In this document: positions 1 to 8,313 of the stretch, one piece after another
How the letters are laid out: the number at the start of each line of letters is the position of its first letter
Numbering within the stretch: the stretch's first letter is position 1
Origin: Skermanella mucosa
GTDB lineage: Bacteria > Pseudomonadota > Alphaproteobacteria > Azospirillales > Azospirillaceae
Length of the DNA: 64,000 nucleotides
Reading direction: 5' to 3'
Assembly: GCF_016765655.2 (NCBI RefSeq)
Contig: NZ_CP086106.1
Location: 5,416,501 to 5,480,500, forward strand
Translations under genes and position numbers: made by a program
Notes under the pieces: model-generated
Told to the model about the DNA's origin: nothing
The model's input: only the letters and a program-made list of their open reading frames with translations
Databases searched by the model: none

Positions 1-1727
1 CCGTGGTGTCGGCCATGGCGCTGTCGGTGGTGGTGGCGCTGGTCCTGACACCCGCGCTGTGCGCCACCATGCTGAAGCCGGTCAAGGGCCACGGCCAGCC
101 GCGCAAGGGCTTCTTCGGCTGGTTCAACCGCACCTTCGACCGCGGCAACGCCAAGTACCAGCGGGGCGTCGGCCACATGATCCACCGGCGCGGCCGGTAC
201 CTGCTGATCTACCTGCTGATCGTCGCCGGCCTGGGTGTGCTGTTCGTCCGCCTGCCGGCCGCCTTCCTGCCCAACGAGGACCAGGGAATCCTGCTGACCC
301 AGATGGCCCTGCCGCCGGGCGCCACCCTGGAACGGACGCTGGAGACCGTGGAGGCGGTCGAGCGCCACTACCTCGAGGACGAGAAGGAATACGTCAACGG
401 CATCTTCGCGGTCGCCGGCTTCAGCTTCAGCGGACGCGGCCAGAACACCGCCATCGCCTTCGCCAACCTGAAGGACTGGGAGGTCCGCGGCAGCGACGAG
501 GGCGCCGTCAGCGCCATCGCCGCGCGCGCCATGGCGTCGCTGTCCAAGGTCCGCGACGCGATGATCTTCGCCTTCACCCCGCCGGCCATCATCGAGCTGG
601 GCAACGCCACCGGTTTCGACATGCAGCTGGTCGACCGCGGCGGCCTGGGCCACGAGGCGCTGATGCAGGCGCGCGGCCAGCTCCTCGGCCTCGCGGCGCA
701 GAACCCGTCGCTGGTCGGCGTGCGGCCCAACGGGCTGGACGACAATCCGCAGCTGAGGATCGACATCGACCGCGAGAAGGCGAGCGCGCTGGGCCTGTCG
801 CTGGCGGACATCAACACGACCCTGACCGCCACCTGGGGCTCCAGCTACGTCAACGACTTCATCGAGAACGGCCGGGTCAAGCGGGTCTACCTGCAGGCCG
901 ACGCGCCCTACCGGATGCTGCCGTCCGACCTGGACCGCTGGTACATGCGGAACGCCGCGGGCGAGATGGTGCCGTTCTCCACCTTCTCGACCACCCACTG
1001 GGACTACGGCTCGCCCCGGCTGGAACGGTTCAACGGCGTCTCCTCGATCAACATCCAGGGCCAGGCGGCTCCGGGCGTCAGCTCGGGCGAGGCCATGGCG
1101 ATCATGGAGGACCTAGCGCGCCAGCTGCCCGAAGGCATCAGCTTCGAGTGGCAGGGCCTGTCCTACGAGGAACGGCTGTCCGGCTCGCAGGCCCCGGCCC
1201 TGTACGCGATCTCGATCCTGGTCGTGTTCCTGTGCCTGGCCGCCCTGTACGAGAGCTGGTCGATCCCGGCCTCGGTCATCCTGGTGGTGCCGCTGGGCGT
1301 CCTGGGCGCCGTCGTCGCGGCGCACCTGCGGGGCCTGCCCAACGACGTCTATTTCCAGGTGGGCCTGCTGACGACCATCGGCCTGTCGGCGAAGAACGCG
1401 ATCCTGATCGTGGAGTTCGCCAAGGACATGCATGACGAGGGCATGGGCCTGCTGGAGGCGACCATCGAGGCCTGCCGCCAGCGCCTTCGGCCGATCCTGA
1501 TGACGTCCTTCGCCTTCATCCTGGGCGTGCTGCCGCTCGCGATCAGCACCGGCGCCGGCTCGGGCAGCCAGAACGCCATCGGCGTCGGCGTGATGGGCGG
1601 CATGATCTCGGCCACCGTGCTGGCGATCTTCTTCGTGCCGGTGTTCTTCGTGGCGGTGCTGAAGCTGGTCGCCCGCTGGGCGCCCAAGGAGCGCCAGGGC
1701 ACACCCGAACCGGCCCAGGCCGACTGA
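1..1727 (+). CDS. RND efflux transporter, inner-membrane pump (C-terminal part, 5' cut by window edge)
   Basis: This is the last 574 or so residues of a hydrophobe/amphiphile RND pump (AcrB/MexB family, normally about 1,040 aa), a proton-driven drug exporter of the inner membrane. The visible part starts in a membrane helix ([16 protein letters not shown]), passes through the second large periplasmic loop with the porter and docking subdomains, and ends in the last helix bundle, with the family-typical [16 protein letters not shown] stretch and a hydrophobic C-terminal hairpin. The open frame continues to base 1, so the real start is outside the window. Its stop lies 13 bp before the outer-membrane channel gene, which suggests one operon (pump then channel, with the adaptor presumably upstream). 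The substrate cannot be read from the sequence. Confidence 0.93.
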   Translation, partial: VVSAMALSVVVALVLTPALCATMLKPVKGHGQPRKGFFGWFNRTFDRGNAKYQRGVGHMIHRRGRYLLIYLLIVAGLGVLFVRLPAAFLPNEDQGILLTQMALPPGATLERTLETVEAVERHYLEDEKEYVNGIFAVAGFSFSGRGQNTAIAFANLKDWEVRGSDEGAVSAIAARAMASLSKVRDAMIFAFTPPAIIELGNATGFDMQLVDRGGLGHEALMQARGQLLGLAAQNPSLVGVRPNGLDDNPQLRIDIDREKASALGLSLADINTTLTATWGSSYVNDFIENGRVKRVYLQADAPYRMLPSDLDRWYMRNAAGEMVPFSTFSTTHWDYGSPRLERFNGVSSINIQGQAAPGVSSGEAMAIMEDLARQLPEGISFEWQGLSYEERLSGSQAPALYAISILVVFLCLAALYESWSIPASVILVVPLGVLGAVVAAHLRGLPNDVYFQVGLLTTIGLSAKNAILIVEFAKDMHDEGMGLLEATIEACRQRLRPILMTSFAFILGVLPLAISTGAGSGSQNAIGVGVMGGMISATVLAIFFVPVFFVAVLKLVARWAPKERQGTPEPAQAD

Positions 1728-1740
1728 CGAGGCGAAGGAA

Positions 1741-3258
1741 ATGACGGACAAGACCATGACGAAACGGCGCCTCGCCCCGGCATCCCTGGCCCTGCTGCTG
1801 CTCGGCGGATGCTCCTTCATCCCCGAGTACATCCGGCCCGCTTCGCCGTTGCCGCAGTCCTGGCCGGCGGGTCCGGCATACGCCGACTCGGCGGCGGCCG
1901 TGCCGGCGAGCGCGGGACCGATGCTGGCCGACCTGGGCTGGCAGGAATTCTTCCGGTCGCCGCGCCTGCAGGAGCTGATCGCGACCGCCCTGGACAACAA
2001 CCGCGACCTGCGGGTCGCGGCGCTCAACGTCGAGCAGGCCCGGGCCCAGTACCGCATCGAGCGGTCCGCGCTGCTGCCGGCGGTCGATGTCGGCGGCAGC
2101 CTGACCCGCCAGCGCACGCCGGCCGACCTGTCGCGCACCGGGCGGGCGTCGGTCGGCAGCCAGTGGGAAGCCAGCCTCGGCACCACCTCGTTCGAGCTGG
2201 ACCTGTTCGGCCGCATCCGCAGCCTGGAGCAGTCGGCGCTGGAGAGTTTCTTCGCGACCGAGCAGGCCCAGGCCGCCACGCGGATCGCGCTGATCGCCGA
2301 GGTCGCCAACGCCTACCTGACCCTGCTGGCCGACCAGGAGCTTCTGAAGCTGACCGAGGACACGCTGCGCACCCAGCAGCAGTCCTTCGACCTGACCCGG
2401 CGCAGCTTCGACCGCGGCGTCGGCACCCAGCTCGACGTGGCCCAGGCGCGCACCGCGGTGGAGACGGCGCGGGCCAACCGGGCGGCCTATGTCCGGCTGA
2501 TCGCCCAGGACAAGAACGCCCTGGCGCTGCTCGCCGGCACTCCGATCGACGATTCCGTGCTGGACGGGGCGCCGTCGCTCGGCACCGGCGACTTCGTCGC
2601 CGACCTGCCGGTGGGACTGCCCTCCGACCTGCTCCGGCGCCGCCCCGACATCATCGAGGCGGAGTACAACCTGCGGGCGGCCAACGCCAACATCGGCGCC
2701 GCGCGCGCTGCCTTCTTCCCGACCATCGGGCTGACCGCCTCGGCCGGCACGGCCAGCGCCGCCCTGTCGGGCCTGTTCGACGGCGGCAGCGGCGCCTGGA
2801 GCTTTCTGCCCCAGATCGGGCTGCCGATCTTCGACTACGGCCTGCGGGAAGCGAACCTGGAGAGCACCAAGGTGCAGCGGGAGATCGGGGTCGCCCGGTA
2901 CGAGCGGGCGATCCAGGTCGCCTTCCGCGAGGTTTCCGACGCGCTGGCCGCCCAGGGCACGCTGGACGACCAGCTGGAGGCCCAGAGCGCCCTGGTCGAC
3001 GCGACCCGGTCGAGCTATGACCTGTCGATCCTGCGCTACAACCGCGGCCTGGACAGCTTCCTCAACGCGCTGGACAGCCAGCGGTCGCTCTACGCGGCCC
3101 AGCAGGACCTGATCAACGCGCGCTTGTCCCAACTCGGCAATCTCGTCACCCTGTACAAGGTGCTGGGTGGCGGCGTCCCGGCCGAACCCGTGAGGATGGC
3201 GGGCGATCCGGGACAAGCCCCGCCGACCCGGATTGCAAAGGGAGGAGACCAGCCATGA
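1741..3258 (+). CDS. RND efflux outer-membrane factor lipoprotein, NodT/OprM family
   Basis: This 505-aa outer-membrane channel (TolC/OprM/NodT family) would complete the tripartite efflux system with the pump just upstream. The N-terminus is a lipoprotein signal with a lipobox (LLLLGGC, Cys about residue 24), so the mature protein should be acylated. Two OEP repeats of long helices follow, including segments such as NVEQARAQYRIERSALLPAV and RRRPDIIEAEYNLRAANANI. The start ATG is preceded by an AAGGA-type ribosome site; an alternative in-frame ATG lies five codons further in. The stop overlaps the start of the next gene by 4 bp (ATGA), which implies translational coupling. The family assignment is secure; the transported compound is unknown. 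Confidence 0.93.
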   Translation: MTDKTMTKRRLAPASLALLLLGGCSFIPEYIRPASPLPQSWPAGPAYADSAAAVPASAGPMLADLGWQEFFRSPRLQELIATALDNNRDLRVAALNVEQARAQYRIERSALLPAVDVGGSLTRQRTPADLSRTGRASVGSQWEASLGTTSFELDLFGRIRSLEQSALESFFATEQAQAATRIALIAEVANAYLTLLADQELLKLTEDTLRTQQQSFDLTRRSFDRGVGTQLDVAQARTAVETARANRAAYVRLIAQDKNALALLAGTPIDDSVLDGAPSLGTGDFVADLPVGLPSDLLRRRPDIIEAEYNLRAANANIGAARAAFFPTIGLTASAGTASAALSGLFDGGSGAWSFLPQIGLPIFDYGLREANLESTKVQREIGVARYERAIQVAFREVSDALAAQGTLDDQLEAQSALVDATRSSYDLSILRYNRGLDSFLNALDSQRSLYAAQQDLINARLSQLGNLVTLYKVLGGGVPAEPVRMAGDPGQAPPTRIAKGGDQP

Positions 3259-3611
3259 AGCAGGTGATGTTCGTCGAGCTCGGCATGGGCGCCGACCTTC
3301 ACGGTCAGGACGTGACCAAGGCGGCGGTGCGGGCGGTGCGGAACGCGATAGAGCGCAACTCCATGCCGGGGATGCGCACCCTGGTGGACGGCGACACCAG
3401 CCGCATGCAGGTGCGGGTACATCTCGCCGTGCCGGCGGACGCCGAGAAGCTGGACCACGACGCCGTGCGCGCCGTCTTCCCCTACGGCCAGGTCAGCATC
3501 GAGGTGGTCGCCGGCGGCATGCTGGCACCCAGCGGCATCTTCCTGGCGGACAAGGGCGACGCCAACGAGATGATCTACATCGTCAACGCCGCCGTCGAGG
3601 TCGGCATCTGA
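3255..3611 (+). CDS. Lin0512-family conserved hypothetical protein
   Basis: This is a 118-aa cytosolic protein that I recognise as the Lin0512 family, a widespread ring-forming-like hypothetical family with no established function. The hallmark is the start MFVELGMGADLHGQDVTKAA, with a conserved HGQD element, followed by AVRNAIERNSMPG and a C-terminal segment IVNAAVEVGI. The length matches the family. The ATG overlaps the preceding efflux-channel stop (ATGA) and is preceded by GGAGGAG, so it is translationally coupled to the efflux operon. Whether it has any role in efflux is unknown. It has no signal peptide or membrane helix. Confidence 0.8.
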   Translation: MKQVMFVELGMGADLHGQDVTKAAVRAVRNAIERNSMPGMRTLVDGDTSRMQVRVHLAVPADAEKLDHDAVRAVFPYGQVSIEVVAGGMLAPSGIFLADKGDANEMIYIVNAAVEVGI

Positions 3612-3622
3612 AACCGATGCGG

Positions 3623-3645
3623 AGGGGCGGCGTCACGCCGCCCCT
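3623..3645. terminator. Perfect hairpin between convergent genes
   Basis: A 10-bp inverted repeat (AGGGGCGGCG / CGCCGCCCCT) with a 3-nt loop lies between the convergent Lin0512 gene and the hybrid kinase. It has no T-tract on either side, so it may be a bidirectional terminator or an mRNA 3' stabiliser rather than a classical intrinsic terminator. Confidence 0.5.
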
Positions 3646-3668
3646 GGCGCTCGGGACGCGCACCCTCC

Positions 3669-6557
3669 CTAGATCCGGCACAGGTCTTCCAGCTTCCGGC
3701 GCAGTTCGTGGGAGGCCACCGGCTTGTGCAGGAGGTCGAAGCCGCCGCCCTCGACCTCGTCGAGCAGTTCCTGCGCCGTGTCGCCGGTCAGGATGATGCC
3801 GGGAATTTCCGCACCCGTGGCGGCCCGCAGCTTTCCGATCGCATCGGGTCCCTTGACCCCGTCGCCCAGGCGGTAGTCGGCGATGATCAGGTCGGGCACC
3901 CCGTCGTCCGCCACCCGGCGCAGGGCGTCGCCCGGGTTCCGGGCCGACAGCACCCGGTAGCCCCAGCTCTCCAGCAACAGCCTCAGCCCGATCAGGATCA
4001 CCGGCTCGTCGTCGAGGATCAGGGCGAGTCCCCGTCCGCGGGGGTGCTCGGGCACCGGCGGCGCGGTGACGGCCGCGGCGACCGAAGCGACCAGCGGCAC
4101 GTCGATCGAGAATCGCGAGCCCCGGCCCGGCGTCGAGGTCACCGAAACGGGATGGCCGAGCAGCCCGGCGAGCCGGCGCACGATGGCGAGACCCAGCCCG
4201 ACGCCCTGTGCCTCCTCCGCGGCATCGCCGCCCTCCCCCGGGTTGATGCGGTGGAACTCTTCGAAGATGGACTCGGCCTGGTCGGCCGGGAAGCCGATGC
4301 CGGTGTCCCGCACCTCGATGCGCAGGGTGTCCAGGTCGATCCGGCGGCAGCCGATCAGGATGCGTCCCCGCTCGGTATAGCGCAGCGCGTTCTCGATCAG
4401 GTTGCGCAGGATCCGCTCCAGCAGAATGGCGTCGCTCCGCACGGTGCCGTTGGACAGCACGACCTTGAGCCGCAGCCCCTGCCGTTCGGCACGGTGGGCG
4501 TATTCGGCCCCGAGGCGGCGGAGCAGGTCGTCGGCCGGCATGTCGGTCACCTGCGGCGTGATCACGCCGGCATCCAGCTTGGAAATGTCGAGCAGCCCGT
4601 CGAGCAGCAGCTTGAGCGCCTCGGTCGCCTGATTGATGCTGCCGACCAGCGGCAGCATGGGATGGTCCTGAAGCCCGTTGGCCAAGGCCGATCCCAGGAA
4701 GAACAGGGATTGCACGGGCTGGCGCAGGTCGTGGCTCGCGGCTGCCAGGAACTTCGATTTCGCCAGGACGGCCCGCTCCGCCTCCGCACGGGCGGCCACC
4801 GCCTCGTCGCGCGCCGCCTGGATCGCGGCGTCGGTCCGCTGGCGCGCGGTGATGTCGCGCATGAAGCCGGTGAAGAACCGCTGCCGCCCGTCGGACCACT
4901 CGGCGACCGACAGTTCCAGCGCGAAGACCGTGCCGTCCTTGCGCCGCCCCTCCAGGTCGCGCTTCCGCCCGATCACGTTGCGGTCGGCGCCGTGCCGGTA
5001 GTTCCAGATGTGGCCGTCATGGACCGCGGCGTCGCGGTCCTGCATCAGGACGGTGACGTTCCGGCCGATCACCTCCGCGGCGGCATGGCCGAACATGCGC
5101 TCGGCCGCCGGGTTGAACGACTGGATGATCCCGGTGTGGTCGATCACGACCATCCCGTCCACGGCGGTGTCGACGATCGCCCGGTAATGGGCCTCCGCCC
5201 GCTCGATGCAGAGTTCCGTCTCGCGCCGCTCCGTGATGTCCTGGAAGGAGACCAGCAGGCCGTCCCGGCATGGCATCAGCCTGACCGACAGCCAGCGCGA
5301 GAGCGGCGCCGGATAGGCCTCGAAGCTGACCGGGACCTGGTCCGCGAGGGCCCGGGCGCATTCGGTCCGGAAGGTGTCGGCCAGCGCTTCCGGAAGGGCC
5401 TCCAGCAGCGGCATGCCGACCAGTTCCCGGTCGCCGCCCAGCAGGGTCCGGCACTGCTGGTTGGCGTAGGTGATCAGCCCGCCGCCGTCGATCTCGCAGA
5501 TCCCGTCGGCGGTGCCTTCCAGGACGGCGGCCATCCGGTCGGCCGCCGCTTCGGCCCGCTCCCGTTCCTGCCGGCTGCGCTCCAGCGCGTCGGCCATGGC
5601 GTCGAAGGTCCTGCCCAGGGTCCCGAACTCGGACGTGTCGTCGCTGGAGAAGGCGCCCGCCCTTGCATCGCCGGCACGCCACAGGTCGGCGGTACGGACC
5701 AGGGCCGCGACCGGGTGGAGGACGAGACGGTAGGCCAGCGCCGCGGCGGCGGCCAGGGCCGCCAGCAGCCCGGCGCCGATCATCAGCGTCCGATGCCGCA
5801 TCACTTCGTCGAGCCGCTGGCGGATCTGCTCCGGGTCGATGCCGATGCCGATGCCGACGAAAAGCCCCCGGACCGCGGCGGAGGGACGGACCGTCGCCAT
5901 TACCTCCGGGGTCTCGGAGCCGGGCGCCTTCGCGTGGGCCGACCGGACCGCCAGGATGGTCCCGGCGCGGTCGGTGACGATCAGGGAAACGCCGTCGGGC
6001 AGCGGGACCTCGTCGGGAACGGCGTTCCACCATGCCACATCGAGCAGCACGGTCACGATGCCGCCCGCCTGCCCGGCATCGTCACCGTAGCGCAGGGCGA
6101 ACGGCAAGGCGCCGCCGCCGGCCGTCGAGTCCGGTCGGATGAACTCGCCGACCACCATCTCCTCGGTCTTCAGCGCCGCCATGATGTCGGACCGGTCGCC
6201 GATCGAGCGCCCGACCTGGTCGGGCCGGCTGGAGCAAAGCAGGACGCCCTGCCGATCGGTGACCGAAATGGTCAGGTGGGGAGACAGCCGCTGGACGGTC
6301 CTGTTCAGCTGCGCCTGGCATTGGGCATGGTCGGCGGTGCGGACGGCATCGGTGGCCGCGACCAGGGCCGCGATCTGGCGGATGCCGTCGAAGACGCGCG
6401 CCTGCTCCCCCTGGACCCGGTCGAGCAGCCTTGAAGCCTCCTCCCGAACGGCCGCCTCGGCCAAGTTCCGGGCCTCGTGATCGGTGAAGATGCCGATACC
6501 GACCCCGGGGACCAGGATGGAGAGGAAGATCAGGATCAGGCGTGAGAGCAAGCTCAT
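3669..6557 (-). CDS. Hybrid sensor histidine kinase / response regulator with FixL-like PAS domain
   Basis: A 962-aa membrane-anchored hybrid kinase. Order: TM1 (about 4-24), periplasmic Cache-like sensor (about 30-250), TM2 (257-279), HAMP-like linker, PAS1 (about 340-445), PAS2 (about 455-575), HisKA with phospho-acceptor His609 in AAASHDLRQPVQSL, HATPase with N-box NLIENALRY and G-boxes DTGIGF and GVGLGLAIV, and a C-terminal receiver (phospho-Asp in IIADYRLGDG). PAS2 strongly resembles the FixL heme PAS: His513 in an HDG motif and Arg533 twenty residues later match the FixL proximal His and distal Arg positions. The open frame extends upstream to 6719, but that Arg/Pro-rich extension looks non-coding and the ATG at 6557 leads straight into TM1. 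An AT-rich stretch near 6700-6722 may hold the promoter. No separate response regulator is adjacent. Confidence 0.88.
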   Translation of the reverse strand: MSLLSRLILIFLSILVPGVGIGIFTDHEARNLAEAAVREEASRLLDRVQGEQARVFDGIRQIAALVAATDAVRTADHAQCQAQLNRTVQRLSPHLTISVTDRQGVLLCSSRPDQVGRSIGDRSDIMAALKTEEMVVGEFIRPDSTAGGGALPFALRYGDDAGQAGGIVTVLLDVAWWNAVPDEVPLPDGVSLIVTDRAGTILAVRSAHAKAPGSETPEVMATVRPSAAVRGLFVGIGIGIDPEQIRQRLDEVMRHRTLMIGAGLLAALAAAAALAYRLVLHPVAALVRTADLWRAGDARAGAFSSDDTSEFGTLGRTFDAMADALERSRQERERAEAAADRMAAVLEGTADGICEIDGGGLITYANQQCRTLLGGDRELVGMPLLEALPEALADTFRTECARALADQVPVSFEAYPAPLSRWLSVRLMPCRDGLLVSFQDITERRETELCIERAEAHYRAIVDTAVDGMVVIDHTGIIQSFNPAAERMFGHAAAEVIGRNVTVLMQDRDAAVHDGHIWNYRHGADRNVIGRKRDLEGRRKDGTVFALELSVAEWSDGRQRFFTGFMRDITARQRTDAAIQAARDEAVAARAEAERAVLAKSKFLAAASHDLRQPVQSLFFLGSALANGLQDHPMLPLVGSINQATEALKLLLDGLLDISKLDAGVITPQVTDMPADDLLRRLGAEYAHRAERQGLRLKVVLSNGTVRSDAILLERILRNLIENALRYTERGRILIGCRRIDLDTLRIEVRDTGIGFPADQAESIFEEFHRINPGEGGDAAEEAQGVGLGLAIVRRLAGLLGHPVSVTSTPGRGSRFSIDVPLVASVAAAVTAPPVPEHPRGRGLALILDDEPVILIGLRLLLESWGYRVLSARNPGDALRRVADDGVPDLIIADYRLGDGVKGPDAIGKLRAATGAEIPGIILTGDTAQELLDEVEGGGFDLLHKPVASHELRRKLEDLCRI

Positions 6558-6737
6558 CTGGACGCGCCGCGGCCGATCGGCAGTTGAGGGGCGTGAGGCG
6601 CCGGTTGTCGATGGATTGCGCCGCCGGTTCGAATCGGCCCGTCCCTCGGGGACGAGACGGAAAGGTCGTTTCGGTATCGCTACGGATCCGAAGACTCGAC
6701 CATCATAGTTAATATACATTTAATCTGATCCGGAGCG

Positions 6738-7064
6738 TCAGCGCCCCGGCACCGCGCCGGATCGCCTGGGCACCGGCGCCGCGTGCCAGACGCCGAGGCA
6801 TTCCTCCGCCGTCGCGGCCGACCCGATGCAGCGCGTGCCGCCTTCCCGGAACCACAGCCGGTAACGGCCGCTTCCATCGCGCTCGAAGATGAAGACGGGA
6901 TCCTCGATCCCAGGCAGCGAGATCAGCAGCCTGTCATGGTGCCGGCCGGTCTGGCGGGCGACGGCGGCCCAGGCGCCCCGCGAGCATTTGGGCAGCGCGA
7001 TCCGGTAGAAGGCTACCAGATCGGCAGGCGTGAAGCGGCAGGCGGGAAACGGGATCACAGTCAT
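6738..7064 (-). CDS. Small conserved hypothetical protein (paralogue of the gene at 38274)
   Basis: A 108-aa soluble protein of unknown function. Its core (RFTPADLVAFYRIALP, RGAWAAVARQT, PVFIFERDGSGRYRLWF, a short IGS element and ECLGVW) is about half identical by eye to the protein encoded at 38274-38603, so the two form a small family. The frame is open to 7175, but the ATG at 7064 is chosen because AGGAG lies 7 bases upstream and because the paralogue begins at the same residue (MTV). The conserved aromatic and FERD residues suggest a compact beta-rich domain. No catalytic motif, signal peptide or membrane segment is visible. Confidence 0.7.
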   Translation of the reverse strand: MTVIPFPACRFTPADLVAFYRIALPKCSRGAWAAVARQTGRHHDRLLISLPGIEDPVFIFERDGSGRYRLWFREGGTRCIGSAATAEECLGVWHAAPVPRRSGAVPGR

Positions 7065-7257
7065 CGCGGCGCTCCTGGCTTTCCTGGTGCCCTTCGACTT
7101 CCGATAGAAATCCAAGGGATGAGGACTGGCGGGAGAGTGGCCCCGGATCGGGGGCCGCGCTGTGAAATGGTTCACTACACGTTGACGCCCCTCGTTTTTT
7201 TTTCAGTCGACGGTTTTTCGGGCGCCGCTTCGCGCCCTGGTTGCCCGGCCGGTCGCC

Positions 7258-8202
7258 TCAGGCGAAGGTCCTGCCCCGGCAGGGCTCGACCTGGCACGGG
7301 TCCCGCTCCAGCTGGATCGTCGAATGCTCGATGTCGAAGCGGCGCGCCAGTTCCTGGCGGAGCCGTCGCAGCACCTCGTCCTGGTCGGCGCCTGCGGCGA
7401 GGCTGGCGTGGAAGGTGATCAGCGGACGGTCGGGCGTCAGGGACCAGGCATGGACATGGTGGACGTCCGCCACGCCGGGGACGGCGTCGGCCAATTCCCG
7501 GCTGAGCCGGTCGATGTCCAGCCCTTCCGGCGTTCCCTCCATCAGCACGTGCCAGGACCTGGAGACCAGGGTCCAGGCGCTGCGGAGGATCAGCAGGGCG
7601 ACCAGGACCGAGAGGATCGGATCTATCGGGGTCCAGCCGGTCCACAGGATGACGCCGGCGGCCAGGATGGCGGCGACCGAGCCCAGCAGGTCGCCCAGGA
7701 CGTGGAGCGCCGCCCCCCTCATGTTGAGGTTCTCCTGGTCGCCGCCGTGCAGGATCAGGAACCCCGCGACGTTGACCGCAAGGCCGGTCGCGGCGATGGC
7801 GAGCATGGTGGTGCCCATGACGGGGACGGGATCCAGCAGCCGCTCGGCCGCCTCCAGGACGATCCAGGCGGCCACGGCGATCAGCGTGACGCCGTTGATC
7901 AGGGCGGCCAGCACCTGGAACCGGTGCTGCCCGTAGGACCGGTCCGCCGTGGCCGGCCGCCGGCTGACCCTGAAGGCGTACCAGGACAAGGCCAGCGCCG
8001 CGGTGTCGGTCAGCATGTGCCCGGCATCGGCGAGCAGGGCGAGCGAGCCGGCCAGGATCCCGCCGACCGCCTCCACCACCATGAAGCCCCCGGTCAGCAG
8101 CAGGGCCAGCAGCAGACGGCGCTCGTTATGGGAATGGCCATGGGAGTGGCCGTGCCCGCCGCCATGATCGTGGTGGGGATGGGGGTGGGAGTGGGAGCCC
8201 AT
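7258..8202 (-). CDS. Cation diffusion facilitator (CzcD/ZitB-like) metal efflux transporter
   Basis: A 314-aa inner-membrane metal/proton antiporter of the CDF family (Zn2+, Cd2+ or Co2+ export). The N-terminus is a His-rich metal-binding tail (HSHPHPHHDH and HGHSHGHSH). Six membrane helices follow, with the two paired metal-site motifs HMLTD (helix 2) and HVLGD (helix 5), and a C-terminal cytoplasmic domain with VADVHHVHAWSL. The ATG at 8202 has GGAGG 8 bases upstream; a GTG three codons earlier would sit on top of that site and is rejected. The gene lies downstream of pheT on the same strand, but a strong hairpin separates them. Metal specificity is not resolvable here. Confidence 0.92.
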   Translation of the reverse strand: MGSHSHPHPHHDHGGGHGHSHGHSHNERRLLLALLLTGGFMVVEAVGGILAGSLALLADAGHMLTDTAALALSWYAFRVSRRPATADRSYGQHRFQVLAALINGVTLIAVAAWIVLEAAERLLDPVPVMGTTMLAIAATGLAVNVAGFLILHGGDQENLNMRGAALHVLGDLLGSVAAILAAGVILWTGWTPIDPILSVLVALLILRSAWTLVSRSWHVLMEGTPEGLDIDRLSRELADAVPGVADVHHVHAWSLTPDRPLITFHASLAAGADQDEVLRRLRQELARRFDIEHSTIQLERDPCQVEPCRGRTFA

Positions 8203-8236
8203 GCCAGGCACCTCCGAGGTTCAGGAGACCGTCGGT

Positions 8237-8272
8237 GGCCGGCGGCGGGCATCGGGCTGCCCGCCGCCGGCC
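8237..8272 (-). terminator. Strong 15-bp hairpin downstream of pheT
   Basis: A perfect 15-bp inverted repeat (GGCCGGCGGCGGGCA / TGCCCGCCGCCGGCC) with a 6-nt loop lies between the pheT stop and the CDF transporter start. There is no T-run, so termination (possibly Rho-assisted) or 3'-end protection is inferred from the stem strength alone. Confidence 0.5.
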
Positions 8273-8313
8273 GAACCGTTTCTCCATTAAACCATGGACG
8301 GAGCCGATCGTTG

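Noticed and set aside
3708-6434. A 908-codon plus-strand open frame
   Set aside because: Antisense to the hybrid kinase with all its domain motifs; no ribosome site and biased composition.
6620-6645. tRNA-like T-loop motif (GGTTCGAATC)
   Set aside because: The flanking bases do not form a five-pair T-stem, and no acceptor, D or anticodon arms could be built around it.
6558-6719. N-terminal extension of the hybrid kinase
   Set aside because: The 54 extra residues are Arg/Pro-rich, contain an AT-rich probable promoter stretch, and lie before a natural start that leads directly into the first membrane helix.
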